In this document: in pieces, positions 24,669-36,382 of the stretch
Position numbering within the stretch: the stretch's first letter is position 1
How the letters are laid out: the number at the start of each line of letters is the position of its first letter
NCBI GenBank assembly: GCA_964019135.1
Contig: OZ025253.1
Coordinates: 38,118,548 to 38,182,547 of the forward strand
Direction: 5' to 3'
Source: Arenicola marina
Lineage: Eukaryota; Annelida; Polychaeta; Arenicolidae
DNA: 64,000 bases
Translations under genes and position numbers: made by a program
Notes under the pieces: model-generated
Told to the model about the DNA's origin: nothing
The model's input: the letters and a program-made list of their open reading frames with translations, nothing else
The model's database searches: none

Positions 24669-25822
24669 CGATTATCATCTTGTTCGACAAAATCTTGCCA
24701 ATGAATAAACGATAATGACTATTATATTATAATATATTATTTACATTGCGTTAATACCATTATTATATACCGTTATTATGATAGGTGCCCTTTGTTTGGC
24801 GAACTTCAAACAACAGTACACAATGTGGTGGTCTAGGTTACATATAAGGTGGTGGTGGGGTGGGGTGGGGGGCACTCCACAATTAGTAATAGCATTGGGA
24901 GAGTGTAATTATTAAATCAAGCAGAGTCATAGACCAATTTGTACTTTAAGTAACTGTCATCGTGGAAACCTTCGAAAATTACTAGCAGATGCCTCGTTTT
25001 AAGGCCCTTGCAGATCAGACATGTACTTATTAGAATGTTCAATGAGTGCATAAAACACACCTCTTTAAACATACTGGCATACCGTTGCAAACAATTCTAG
25101 GTACAGTGATGTCGCGAGAGATCATTAAACATTAATCAGATATATTACCTCGTAAAACCACTCCAGGTGCAAACTATCGATCTGCCACACTAGTATTGTG
25201 ATTGCCCGAAGTGTAAAACTGACGACACATGACTATCTGTCTTAGTATGGCACTGTCAAGGATTAGTCCAGGAGAAGCTGTGACCATATAAGGCATTAAG
25301 TCCCAAATACATGTTGCATACATTGCTGCCGCGTTTGGGAAAACGCAATTGGTGTTTTGCAATAGCCATAATAACATGACTGACCAGTCAGCAGGCAAAC
25401 CAAGACTAAAAAACACGGGAGCCAATGTTGCCAAGGTGGTTTATTTTGCAAATTGACAGCAATACTTCGGATTGCAATTTTGCTGTAACCGTAGCAAAAA
25501 TGAATAAGTCAACAGGCAGAACCGACTGATGAAGATGGCAGCCAATGTATACAAAGGAATGTTTTGCAATTAGACAGCGAGACGCCGATAATCTGCGGGA
25601 GGCATCAGCGTTTATAATTTATTGACGCCACTCTGATACTCGTAGCAAAGTAAGCAGTAGGTGCTACTTCGGTCGCATGATTGCGACACGGAGACTATGT
25701 CATCTCCTACCGTATTTGACCAATAGCTAGATATAAACATATATTTCTCTGAAGGTAAGCCTCACTAGAGCCTTGTCGCCGTTAGCGTAGTGAAACCATT
25801 TCGGTCGTGTTGAACAGCAATG
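24669..25822. other. upstream region of gene B
   Basis: AT-rich, with a G-rich block near 24850-24871 and two loosely similar segments (about 25390-25455 and 25518-25575). A TATAAA lies about 90 bases before the gene B start (near 25731). No other exon is supported. Confidence 0.4.
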
Positions 25823-26195
25823 ATGCCTCGCAACATATCTGTTTCATTTAGGCTTTTAGTAGCCACGGCAACAGGTGAGTGGCGTTATTTAACTTTGTAG
25901 TTGCAAAAGGCGGTCTGATGCACATGTCTGCTTATACGAAGCCGTATTGCATTAATTGTTCTTTGTTACTATGCCATGCCAAATATGTCTGTCCGAGCGC
26001 TAATTTTTTTTTCAATATATGCTAAACCACATATGACGTGTGGCTTAGCTTATATTGTCGAGGTCCAAGACTAATAGTCCACAACCAACTAGTTATTATA
26101 TTTGGTTATTTAAGTTTACAAAGGACTTGAAGATACCCACGACGTTCTATACATTTTTATTTTTTTGGGGGGGGGGGGGGAGGGGGGGGTTGCCA

Positions 26196-26510
26196 GATGG
26201 ATCTAAGATATTTGACAAAGTGTCAAAACAACGGTCTTATTCTAAGCTGCAATCACTTGGGGTATCTGGAAACCTTCTCAAGTGGGTTGAAAACTACCTA
26301 TCTGGACAGCGCCAGAGACTTGTTATCAATGGAAAACATTCTGATTGGAACACAACAACGCAGGAGTCCAAAAATGTTCAATCCTGAGCCGACTGCTTTA
26401 TCAGGTGTATACCAATGATATTGTCGATGACCTTCACTCTGAGGCCTTTCCTTTTGCTAATGACACCTCTCTACTGCTTGGTTGTGGTGCTTCTTAAAGC
26501 CTGCATTATA
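26196..26510 (+). pseudogene. LINE reverse transcriptase fragment in gene B intron 1
   Basis: Reads FDKVSKQRSYSKLQSLGVSG then WVENYLSGQRQRLVINGKHS, the middle of an RT domain, and after frame changes reaches FANDTSLLLG, a decayed version of the catalytic Y/F-A-D-D box (second position Asn instead of Asp). Preceded by a G run at 26167-26188. Dead. Confidence 0.75.
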
Positions 26511-29204
26511 TCCAAGACTGATTTGGTTTGAAGGAATGCGCAAGCAAAAGTCAACACACATTTTTAGAGGGGTTAGCGGCGGCTGCGCGTAATCAGTCCT
26601 TTATGCGTCCAGACACCATTCTGTAGGATTCCACTGATCAACATCAGTTATTATTGCACTTAAAATTATTAAGATATTTAAATTTAGATATTATTTAGCT
26701 GATATTTAGACTCCGCTGGTTTGAAGTAATGAAGTAAGATGCATATTTTCACGATTCCATGTAAGTCGGTTAACGACGTTGAAGCTGCATCTAAATCAGA
26801 AATGTGAGCGCCTATGACTCAACGGACAATTTTCCGATGTTATATTGTCGGGCCAAAAACGAAACCTACGGTGCTGTTATTGTTCACATTGATCAGTTGA
26901 TCAACGCCTGTAGGCTTTTTGCTCAGCGTAACTGCTGAATATTTCTAAATAGCGAGAGATCGCAGTCTAAATCTTCACCTGCCCCGTCGGGCATACAACT
27001 AGTAGTCTGACCTGCCCGACCCTGTAATTCAACTGTCCCGGACAGTCGGACAGTCTCCCCCTGCGAATGGGGATCCGTACATAACAGATTCCGTCTGGTA
27101 TTCCACAGTCGCCGCCTGTGCGGGGAACAAGGACTTCGCCTTGGTTTTCAACCCGGGCGCGGTCACCGCTTCCGTGTCCATCACCACCCCGAGGCGGAGT
27201 CCAGCGGACGGCGGACTCGATTTCAGCATCAGCGTCCCGCCACATGGCTCGGCATATTACGATCTCGACAATGTGCACTTCTTGGACGGTTCAGGGATAG
27301 AGGACACAACGGGGAGTGAACCCCGAAAAGGTGTGAGACACAGTTGTTATTCTCTGCCTTCTGATTCAACGCCCATTCATTTTGCATCAAACTTAGCCTC
27401 AAATGAACATGAAGATAACAATAGCGACGTCAACGCGAGGTAATATGGGTGACGCCACTCACAAATTGTAATGGCATATGGACGAAAATGTCCCTGGTAG
27501 TTTCACGTGTGCAGTTTGTTCAGACTGCATCCATTGCAGTCAGTACCGTGTCTTTTCAAAGACAATGTGAAACGTTTACTGGTAACGGTATATGGAAACT
27601 TAAATACTTTCATCATTATATTATGAATTAGCCCTTCAATACGATTCGTTGAACGTGATATACATGCTAAAAATATATACATAATATATATATATATATA
27701 TGTAGAGAGAGAGAAAAATAAAAAATAAATCATGTGACTGATACAACGTTTATCACCGATTTAATAGGCATACACGTGACGTCAGACCAAGGGGTCGTGG
27801 TTCAGGGACTAAATAGTGGTTCATCTTCCAACGATGGCTTTCGCGTGCCGCCCGTCAACATTCTTGGAAAGGTCTACATGGTCATCACACACAAATACCT
27901 GGGATCATCCGAGGACCAGGTAAGGGTCTTCGAACCTCGCATCAGGCATGAATCTTAACCAGGACGGCGATGGGTAAATAAAGGTGGAGGTTAGAAGATT
28001 ATTGATGATGCAAATATAGAGGGCGTATTGTTCATGAAACGCGCGTGCATGGCAGCAGATTGATGATGTTATTTTGTACGCTTCCTTAGGTTTGCCAATA
28101 TAGCTTCCAATGTAGCGTTAGCATGAAGGAAATACTGTTTGTCACATATAAATAAGGAAATTGTATCTCAATCTACGCCATGTCTATCGCGCCACATGCT
28201 GTTCATTTCAAACGTGATGCTTTTCGATCGTGGTATATAATTATTGGATGAATTGATCAAAAATCATCAATTCATATCGTCATAATAGTAACACCTTTCG
28301 TTATAAAAGGAAACGTCTACATTCTCGTTTTCGTTACAAGGGACCGTGCGAAATTGGGATTGTGGCACCACACGACGACACAGTCATCCAAGATGAACTC
28401 CATGGACCTTACCCTCTGTCCTTGACCTTCAATGGAGTACGCTATTCAAGCGGTGACGTCATCATATTTACCCTGGATGGTTTTCAAACTGCTCAAGTAA
28501 GTTATTTTTATGTTGTTGCAATTGATTTACTTGAAACTTCCTTCGCTGTGATCGTTTCATCCCATGATATACGACATGTTTTATAGTTTGTGGGATAAGA
28601 TTAGATAATATAAAACACTTAAATGAAAATCAACAAATATACTTTCGCACAAGCTCAATGATTACATATATAATTTAGGCCAACTGAGGCGTCGATAACC
28701 CGCCCGCCACCCCGCAAAAAGAACGTTATCTGAGCAATTTTGTTCAGAGCCCCCCGCCCCCTCGGTCGTAAATTTGGACTCCCGCTCTTTTCAGATTTCT
28801 GAATCCGCCCCTTCTAATATAAGTGTCATGCCATTCAAGGGTAAGTTCGCGATTTATTTGCCAGCCATACGATTGTTGAATATATACTAATAATGATAAA
28901 TAAAACATGAATAATAATACCATTTCTATATCCTTACTTTTCCCACATGTCTTTAGTTTCAGTGTGACTACGATGATGGCGGCGACTTGTCCGGAACTAC
29001 AATCATTGCAGACAAACCAGTCTTCGTGACGTCAGGGGCCAGACTGTCGTCAGTGACTGTGCGGACCGGTAAAGACCATATTGTCTCGGAGCTGCTTCCT
29101 GTGGAGTATCTCGGCCGAAGATACGTCATACAATCTATTGCGAGTCGCACAACAGGAGACGTGCTGCAAGTGGTCGGTATGTTTCCCATGTAAAGTTGGT
29201 TTGG

Positions 29205-29923
29205 TTTAAACATATTTTATTTTGCAATTAGGACACAGGCAATGCCTATACAAATCCCTCTTGCTTACATGTGATGCACAAGTAACAAACAGAACATTAG
29301 TTAATCGTAAACATACACATTAATGACATTCAATCAGATTGAAGGCGTAACATATATCATCTCCTAAAGCGACCAGACGTGGCAATGTAGTCATGCACTT
29401 CTATAAATATAGCTTGGTTTTCCTTTAGTGATAGGTTGGGGCTTCCATACAAGATGTTACCAATGGTGGGTGATGTTAATTTCATGACAGAATGGATCAG
29501 TTTGTCGCGAAGTATAGTGTACTTTGGGCATTCAAAAAAGTGATGGTATGGATCCTCTCTAGGCGAGCCGTATATACACTTAGGGTTATCTACTACTTGC
29601 ATATCATACAGGTGACTGGCTAACATACGATCAGAGACCCAAATAATAATCGCTCCCCACGATCCATCGATGCGATCTCTTCGAATCATCTGTTGGTAAC
29701 CAGGTAGTTTTAAATCCTCACGAGAGGTGGTCTTGAGATGTGATTCAGTCACACAGATAATGTCATACATGTCACAAAAACTGGAGCTGATGTAAAGCAT
29801 TTCATCATTATGGAGTCCATTTACATTGGCCTGACAAGTTGAAATTGCTCGCAATGCCCCTTCACGATTCGACGGAGGGTCAGCATTACCTATGTTCATT
29901 TCATCTTCAGTCGAGAGACCCAT
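29205..29923 (-). pseudogene. internally deleted LINE: endonuclease start fused to RT tail
   Basis: One 188-codon open frame (29923-29357) joins two distant parts of a LINE polyprotein. The N-terminal 105 residues or so hold the start of the apurinic-like endonuclease (CQANVNGLHND, IICVTESHLKTTS, GAIIIWVSDRMLA). They run straight into the zinc-binding tail region (DPYHHFFECPKYTILRDKLI). The rest of the endonuclease and the whole RT are missing. The 3' UTR would extend to about 29205. It lies antisense in intron 5 of gene B. An internal deletion of this kind can arise by template jumping during reverse transcription. Confidence 0.7.
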
Positions 29924-30873
29924 TGTTTACAAAATACGTTTCATATAATGCACGCCAAGAACAAAGCCAAGCTACCCTAGTGGCACACCTGAGCAGTAGC
30001 GAATATATCACACACCTTGCCTTAAATTCAACTTCTTGCGCCTTGTTATACTGTGAGCTAGTCATAAAATATACATCACAACTTTCTATGTTAACAACGA
30101 TTGCTGCGACATTGAGCATACTTGTGCATTTTTACTGAATGAAACATGAAATACGAACAAATAACACAAGGTTTGCATCTGAACTGGCAAACCAAACAAA
30201 AAAACAAGCTCAAAATAGAGAGCATTTAGGTTCTATTCTGTGCTCAGTAATGCACGGCAAGTGGTCGTGCATATTACTAGTTACTGGCAGAAGGCAAGAA
30301 CGTAATTAATGCTCAAACAACAAAAATACGCAAAGGCCATTACTACCCAAAGTATCGCGGCACACATTACAACCGTCAAGGAGGCATTACTGCTCGCTAA
30401 TTTCAACATCTGAACTGCTGGGGCAGAGCGACTATTAAAGAAATCGCTGAAATGTGCCATATAAGGCCCCACTGTATGTGATCAGACCTGAATCCACGCA
30501 CAGACACATGCACACCGTAATACAGACATAATTAATCAAGGGTTTTGTACAACATGCACCAACTCACTGAATGCAGACTCAATCAATTTGAACCCTGCTT
30601 GTCCCATTTGATGGCTGTTCGTTGATAAGATGAATATCGCAGTATTCATGAGCTGTTGGCGCCTTATCAGATAGCGCAGGTGTCTGCCGGCTCCATGGGC
30701 GCCGTCATCTTGCCATCCTTCCTGTGGGTCTGCGGGTCTGGTTGGGTCTTCAAGGCGGTATGCAGCACATACATGAGAGGCCTCCTGCTTCGGCGGCTCT
30801 AACATTATTCACCTGTAGGCAAGGCGGACAGCTGCGGTTCGTACGTTTTAGATCAAGGCATGTTCGCTTGCAG
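29924..30873. other. gene B intron 5, unassigned part
   Basis: May contain 5' sequence of the antisense LINE. No other feature recognised. Confidence 0.4.
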
Positions 30874-31912
30874 GTGTGTGCAGGGACACGACGTACTCCA
30901 TCACGGAGGCTGACGGGACATCTATCGGGGTGGTGGACCGGCCCCTGAGCCGCAGTCAGCTGGACATCCACACCCTGAGCTCGGGGGTCAGCCACGTGCT
31001 GGAGGCCAGCTGTCCGGTCATGGTGGCCCAGCTGGCGATGTCGAGTAGACAAGAGATCCATGAAAACACAGACCCCTTTATGCTCGTGCTGCCCTCAGCG
31101 CAGCTCAGCGCTTCGTATGCCTTCACTACAATGAGGGCGCAGTTCGGCTATTTCGCCCACACCCTGGCTCTAGTGGTGCCCACGGCTGCCAGGGAAGGAG
31201 TGGAGCCACACTCACCCGCACCTGGACGGAAACCGGGGAGCTGTCCGCCACCCAACTGCGAATCTCCGAAGGGGCTCCCCAGCTAACACATAACGTTTTC
31301 ATGACATTCTCAAAACATTTTTTTTAGGTTGGGATGAAAATGTTATTATTATAACGTTTTATAAACGTTTTAAAAACGTTAACTTCGCGCACGAGGAAAG
31401 CCTTTTTGCCACAACCTTTTCGTGACTTTTTAAAAAAGTTTTATTGAAGTTGTGAGCAAATCTTACTGTTCAAACGACTTCGTAACGTTTACAAAACGTT
31501 ATTTTTTTTCTTCCTAGTAAAACTTTTCTACCGAAGTGTTTTCGAACTATTGGGAAAGCGTTTCCGTGCAAAACGAGTTGACGCCGTGATGTTTTAATTA
31601 CGATCTTAATTTATATCAGACGATGCATATGACGATTTGATTGGACGATGCATATGACGGATTTGACGATTTGACAATGCATGTGCTGAATTTGACGATC
31701 GATGAATATGATGTGACGTCATCACAATAGAATAGAAACGCTTCAACCATGTTATTTACCAACGATTAATGTCGGCGCGAAATTTTCCAAGGGAAGAACT
31801 ATTTCATTTGACATCGGTTAACGTCGGACGAACGCACCCCCCCCCCCCTCCCCCGCCCCTGTGGATAACGTGGGTGGGGGAGGGCACCCCAAAGACCCAC
31901 TTTTGTTCTGAT

Positions 31913-32206
31913 CAGGGGCGGATCTAGGAATTTGCCAAGGGGGTGGGGAGGGGTTGCTCTCTGAAAACTTGCGACCGTGGGGCGGGGGGGTGGGGGGGTG
32001 CTCTCTGGCTAAAACTTGCGACCGGGAAGAGGGGGGGGGGGGTGCTCTCTTTTTGCAAATGTGGGGGTTGCTCTCTGAAAAACTTGCGACCGGGGGAGGG
32101 GGGCGCTGCTCGGAGAAGCCGACTTTAACAGTGTATGTTCAGGTTCCCAAGGGGGGGAGTTGCAACCCCCCTAACCCCCCCCCCCCCACCTCTGGATCCG
32201 CCCCTG
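31913..32206. mobile_element. 294 bp MITE with CTGAT target duplication
   Basis: Inverted termini CAGGGGCGGATC and GATCCGCCCCTG, flanked by direct CTGAT at 31908-31912 and 32207-32211. The interior has about four G-rich repeats around GGGTGCTCTCTGAAAACTTG, then GCGACCGGGG. Non-coding. Nested in the 4.1 kb block. Confidence 0.85.
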
Positions 32207-32296
32207 CTGATGTACCGGTTCCAGGAGACCCCTTTCTTTATATCCGCCAGATCTTTTCGTGAAAACATCGTCATTATGTGTGGTTCCGTAGCCCTG

Positions 32297-34992
32297 CCCC
32301 AGCCAGCATGGCATTATCGGCCCAACATATTGTTTTTAGGTAGGCAACGCAACCGTTTGCTAGTATACATAGGCGCAACGTAATACCGACCGTCATCTGG
32401 GCTCTGCACCCAACCGTTGGCAATGGAATGTTGGCCCAACATTGTGCCTACGTACCCGCGTACTGCCGTTAGCGCAAAACACAGCGCCATCTAGCGAGTT
32501 TTTGAAGCGACACTTCCATGCGGCAATTTTCCAAGTGACTGTAAGTTATCGTGAATTTTGAGATTTTGATTCATTTGGCACATTATTATTGTCTTGTCGG
32601 TCTGCTTTATAGTATCGGATTATGTAATTTATGCACTGACCTCATTAGAACTGTAATATAATGGTACAGCGGAAGAAAACGGTCACTGAGTATGCAGTTT
32701 CTGATCTTTCCGGTATTATCGCTCACACGAGTGCCTAGCTCTTTTGGAGCTCTTTTCTTAAAATCAAACACTGTCAAACCAGTGCAAAACCTTCAGCCAT
32801 GGGCATGTGAAGGCTTGAATAGCACTTCAAACGATTTACTTTAATCTTACCACAGTGTTTGACTAGCTGGCCTGCCCCTGGCTGAAGGTTTTGATGTTAA
32901 GAGCCATTAAACTTATTAGGGATGGGGCAAGGGGTAGTTCCGTTCCTCGGGAATGGGCTTTTCATTTCACTGTGAACCGGGAATGAGGAAAATAATTCTT
33001 CGTGAACTGGGAATGGGATATTAGCCGACAGCCGTGATAGAGTATTTTTATTAATCGTAAACTGGAAATTTTCATCTTAAATAACTCTGAATTGGGGGGA
33101 AATGGCCAGTTTATATCATGTCTCCACCCCTTATTACACAAGGCACATAATTATGGAAAATATAAATGGATTATTCCTATTGGTCCAAAAGAAGAAGGGT
33201 GCAGACAAATATAGAGAACACGTATCTGGGTGGGTGGTCAGAACCATATATCTGCCGATGCATTCTGAACTTTTATGTTCATGTGAATTATTTTCTCGTG
33301 GAACTAAAGAGATCATTTTATTTAGTTAGGCCAAGTGGTTATAGTGTTACCTATAACAATATGCTGTTCACATTTTGTTTTACAGTCTGTTTAAATTTCA
33401 TTGACAGTGACAGAGTATGATATTGCCCTCCTGCACGCTTTGGAGCGCGTACAACAGCAGCAGGAGCACCATGGTGTGATGCTTGGCAAAATTTGCCAGC
33501 ATCTCAACATGACTTGCAGGCCAACCCCTCCGCCAGATGGAGTGCCCTTCCCCATCCTGACCTAAGACGCTCTACACACATTGGACAAGGTCCCCGCTAA
33601 TGACAAGACCGTGTGGAAAACGGTATGCTGTAATATTTAACGATTAATGTGTTTTGCTGTTAAAGCCTGGCCACACAAAACACAGCGATATATAAGTCTC
33701 AGAGAACCCCCTTAGTCTATTGGTCAGTGTACTGGACTAGAGATCAAGGCGCCCATGGTTTAGTGGACTCTCCCCATATGGGGCATATTTCATTCATCAT
33801 CATTTCGTTGCCCCGAAAGCTTCCACTGGCCCAATTTTAGTCAAGTATGCACGAATAAGAGACCAGCATTTTCAGTTTTCATAGGTTTGTCCATGTTTTT
33901 GTATTGCTTTGTGTAATTTAATTTATGTCTATTCTATCTTCAGTTTGACTTTTTTTTTGCATATGTCCAATTAGGTCAGCAGCATCACCTTGATGGGCGT
34001 ATCCACTGTCGACAAGACAGTGCAGCGTTTGATGGACTACAGTGTGGCAAAGCAAATACATTGGCAATGGAAGAGTGCAAAAGTGCTATTCCCTAGCCTA
34101 AACTTATGCCCAGGTGGTGTATGGTAAGTGTGGCTGTATTCTTCTGATAAGATAAGGATTTCCACTTTTCCCACTGTCTACTTAACTCATTTGCGTTACC
34201 TATTCAACATGATATGACAGATCTGTCAAAAAATCCTGCGAACTGCAAATTATGAACAGTATCATTACTTTGTATGTGGCTACCACTGTATTGCCTTTAA
34301 CAGGGTTCCAGAAATATTAAGCTAACAAAAAACATGTGTTAAGTATACCAGTATAGGTAAATGCTATTCATGCATATTATCGGACCAGCATGATATTTTA
34401 AACAGCTTTGCCATTGAGTTTACTTTGATTTAATTCCGGGGGTACTCGCAGCAACCCGACTACCAGTTGCGCCACAAATTCAGAGGTGGTGAAGAAGTGG
34501 CTGCGATTTGCTGGGGAGCGGGATGGCGGGCGACGAGAGCGTGACACAGCTGGCAAACGCAAGAATCAGGAATGAGTGGAAGCGACCGCATCTACGAGCG
34601 ACCACCTCTATGAGCGGCCATGCACCTGTATGAGCGGTCACGAGCGAGACATTACGCGTCATGTATACCTATTAAGAATTCATGTATTGCACTTTTTAAG
34701 GTTTTTGTCAATAAATTAGTGAACAACATTTGCAGTGGTTCAATAGTGGATCAATATCGGTAGAACGTCGGCGGCGCACATTGGCCCACTGTTGGCCTAT
34801 GATTGGGCCATCGTTGGCAGCCAATGTTGGCACAAGGTTGGCAGATGGTTGGGCCATTGTTGGCAGACAAGTTGAAACAACCATTCCCCAATGAGCACCC
34901 ACTCGTTGGCCCAATGTTCTTTGCCAACATTGAGCCAACATTGCCGACAACGTTGTTTCACGGTTGGCAGATGGTTGCCATGCTGGCTGGGG
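32297..34992 (+). mobile_element. 2.7 kb DNA transposon with DUF4806-like gene
   Basis: Perfect 17 bp inverted termini CCCCAGCCAGCATGGCA (32297-32313) and its complement (34976-34992), with TTGGCC/TGTTGGC-rich subterminal regions. It carries relics of an intron-containing gene on the plus strand: a possible first exon at 32661-32712, then 33408-33622, 33975-34133 and 34484-34575. The dispensable-looking middle parts are AT-rich introns. No clear target duplication was found. Confidence 0.75.
33408..34575 (+). pseudogene. DUF4806-like transposon protein, three exons, decayed
   Basis: Exon 33408-33622 reads a Gln-rich helix (ALERVQQQQEHHGVMLGKI), then PFPILT, an in-frame TAA at about 33563, then DALHTLDKVPANDKTVWKT. 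Exon 33975-34133 reads SSITLMGVSTVDKTVQRLMD and YSVAKQIHWQWKSAKVLF; exon 34484-34575 reads VVKKWLRFAGERDGGR to a TGA. The order (P-L-x-T, short helix, L...GG.s.d..v.r.m....a..i.W.G, then a basic W-L-R tail) is that of DUF4806 proteins, many of which are transposon-borne. Biochemical role unknown. The TAA and a Gly-to-Val change in the GG motif indicate decay. A first exon at 32661-32712 (MVQRKKTVTEYAVSDLS) is possible. Confidence 0.6.
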
Positions 34993-35413
34993 CGTTTGCT
35001 GACTTCAAATGATTTGTTATGTGAAAAATCCTCTCAATTCCCCAAAAAGCTACGAATTTGCGATATATTCGATAAAAAGACTTTTTTTCAATCTAATTTA
35101 AGTTTTGGGGTTTTATAGCCGAATGTCCTTCGGGGCGAAGTCATAAGGGTGGGGAGGGGGGGGGAGGGGGGTTTCCAAAACGTTTTGTCAATGTCGTTAA
35201 AACGTTGCCAAAACCTCTTGTTTATATCTTCATAACGCTTTTAAAATGTTGTGGCAAGTCATTTTTAAAACATTTAAAAAACTTTCCATATCGATGTTTT
35301 TAAAACATTTCCCAAAAATGTTTTCACAACTTAAAAATAACGTTTTTAAACATTTTAAAAACCACTTCTTGTTAGCTGGGTCACGCCCTGAGGCATCTGG
35401 CTAATGTCCGGTT

Positions 35414-36260
35414 AGTGGTAGTCTATTAAGTGAATATGCTGCCAGTTGTCGTGTGATCCATCAATATGCGTAAACGTGAAAAGCAATGTATCTTAAAGTT
35501 TTTATTTCAACAAACGGTAAACATTGACTGCAGAAGCGGGTTCTGTCAAACACAGTCAGTCGGTATGAGCCCACGGGTGGCACATTCGTTGAACTTCTGA
35601 TCGGATTGCAGGGGAGTCAGTTCAATAAATGGTGTGCAATACGGCTTTGTTTTGACACCTTGACGTGTTATTTGTCTAAAAATGACCAAGTGACAATGAA
35701 ACTGATGGAGTTTCTTCATTTACAATGACCAGAATTTACTAATCGATTATACAGAATTTCATGGAGTCAATTCACCCCAAAGTATTCCAAAAAATAGATG
35801 GGCATGTACTTGTTCTAGTTTAATGACAACACAAGCAGTTATCATTGTCTTTGAATGTTTAATACCAATTAAGCAAAGCTAGATTCTCGGTGCGCCCTGG
35901 TGCAAATATCATTCGAGAATTTGCCTGAGTTATCACAATTAACGAACTGATCCACTCGCTTTGCTGTCGCGGTTTATAATCATGCCACACAGCATACAAT
36001 TGCCTTGCCAAGCTAACACGATTGGCACACACTGACAAAACCAGTGCAACCCGTATTGTATTATCGCATAATTCATAATAACGTACCGGGCATGCTGATT
36101 GCGAAAATGGGATAAAAATGGGAAATCAGTATACGATATCAAAGTTACCGTATTACGAGGTTGCTCTCATGTGATTCTTCCTCTATTACACGTGGCAACA
36201 TTTGGTTGATGTTTTGTGTTGCCATGGTCTGATATCAACGTTAACTTTGTCGGCTTACAG
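35414..36260. other. gene B intron 6
   Basis: AT-rich intron with no recognised feature. Confidence 0.5.
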
Positions 36261-36382
36261 GTTTAGCGCCTGGGTATACGGACATCGCTTATGGTCATCC
36301 TACTCCGTGAACCTCAGCCCCTCACCCGACGCCTGTACCTTGATCCCTTGGGCAACCTCCATTGATGACGTGGGAAATAACG

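Larger units (their letters stand above)
31278..35380. mobile_element. 4.1 kb nested transposon block inside gene B exon 6
   Basis: Bounded by perfect 10 bp inverted termini CCCAGCTAAC (31278-31287) and GTTAGCTGGG (35371-35380). Just inside both ends lie AACGTT/TTTTAAAACGTT-rich palindromic stretches (31290-31560 and 35176-35370). The two flanks join to restore the end of exon 6 as seen in gene A: ...GGGGCTC before, and ACGCCCTGAGGCATCTGGC, then AATGTCCG|GTTAG after. Two further elements lie inside (31913-32206 and 32297-34992). The outer element was probably a short palindromic MITE enlarged by those insertions. Target duplication is at most 2 bp (TC). Confidence 0.8.

Noticed and set aside
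25174-25434. 86-codon hydrophobic minus-strand frame upstream of gene B
   Set aside because: No homology recognised and no splice or start context; not supported.
28795-28841. Possible extra exon of gene B (ISESAPSNISVMPFK) with good AG and GT
   Set aside because: It would break the phase between exons 4 and 5, and gene A has nothing equivalent.
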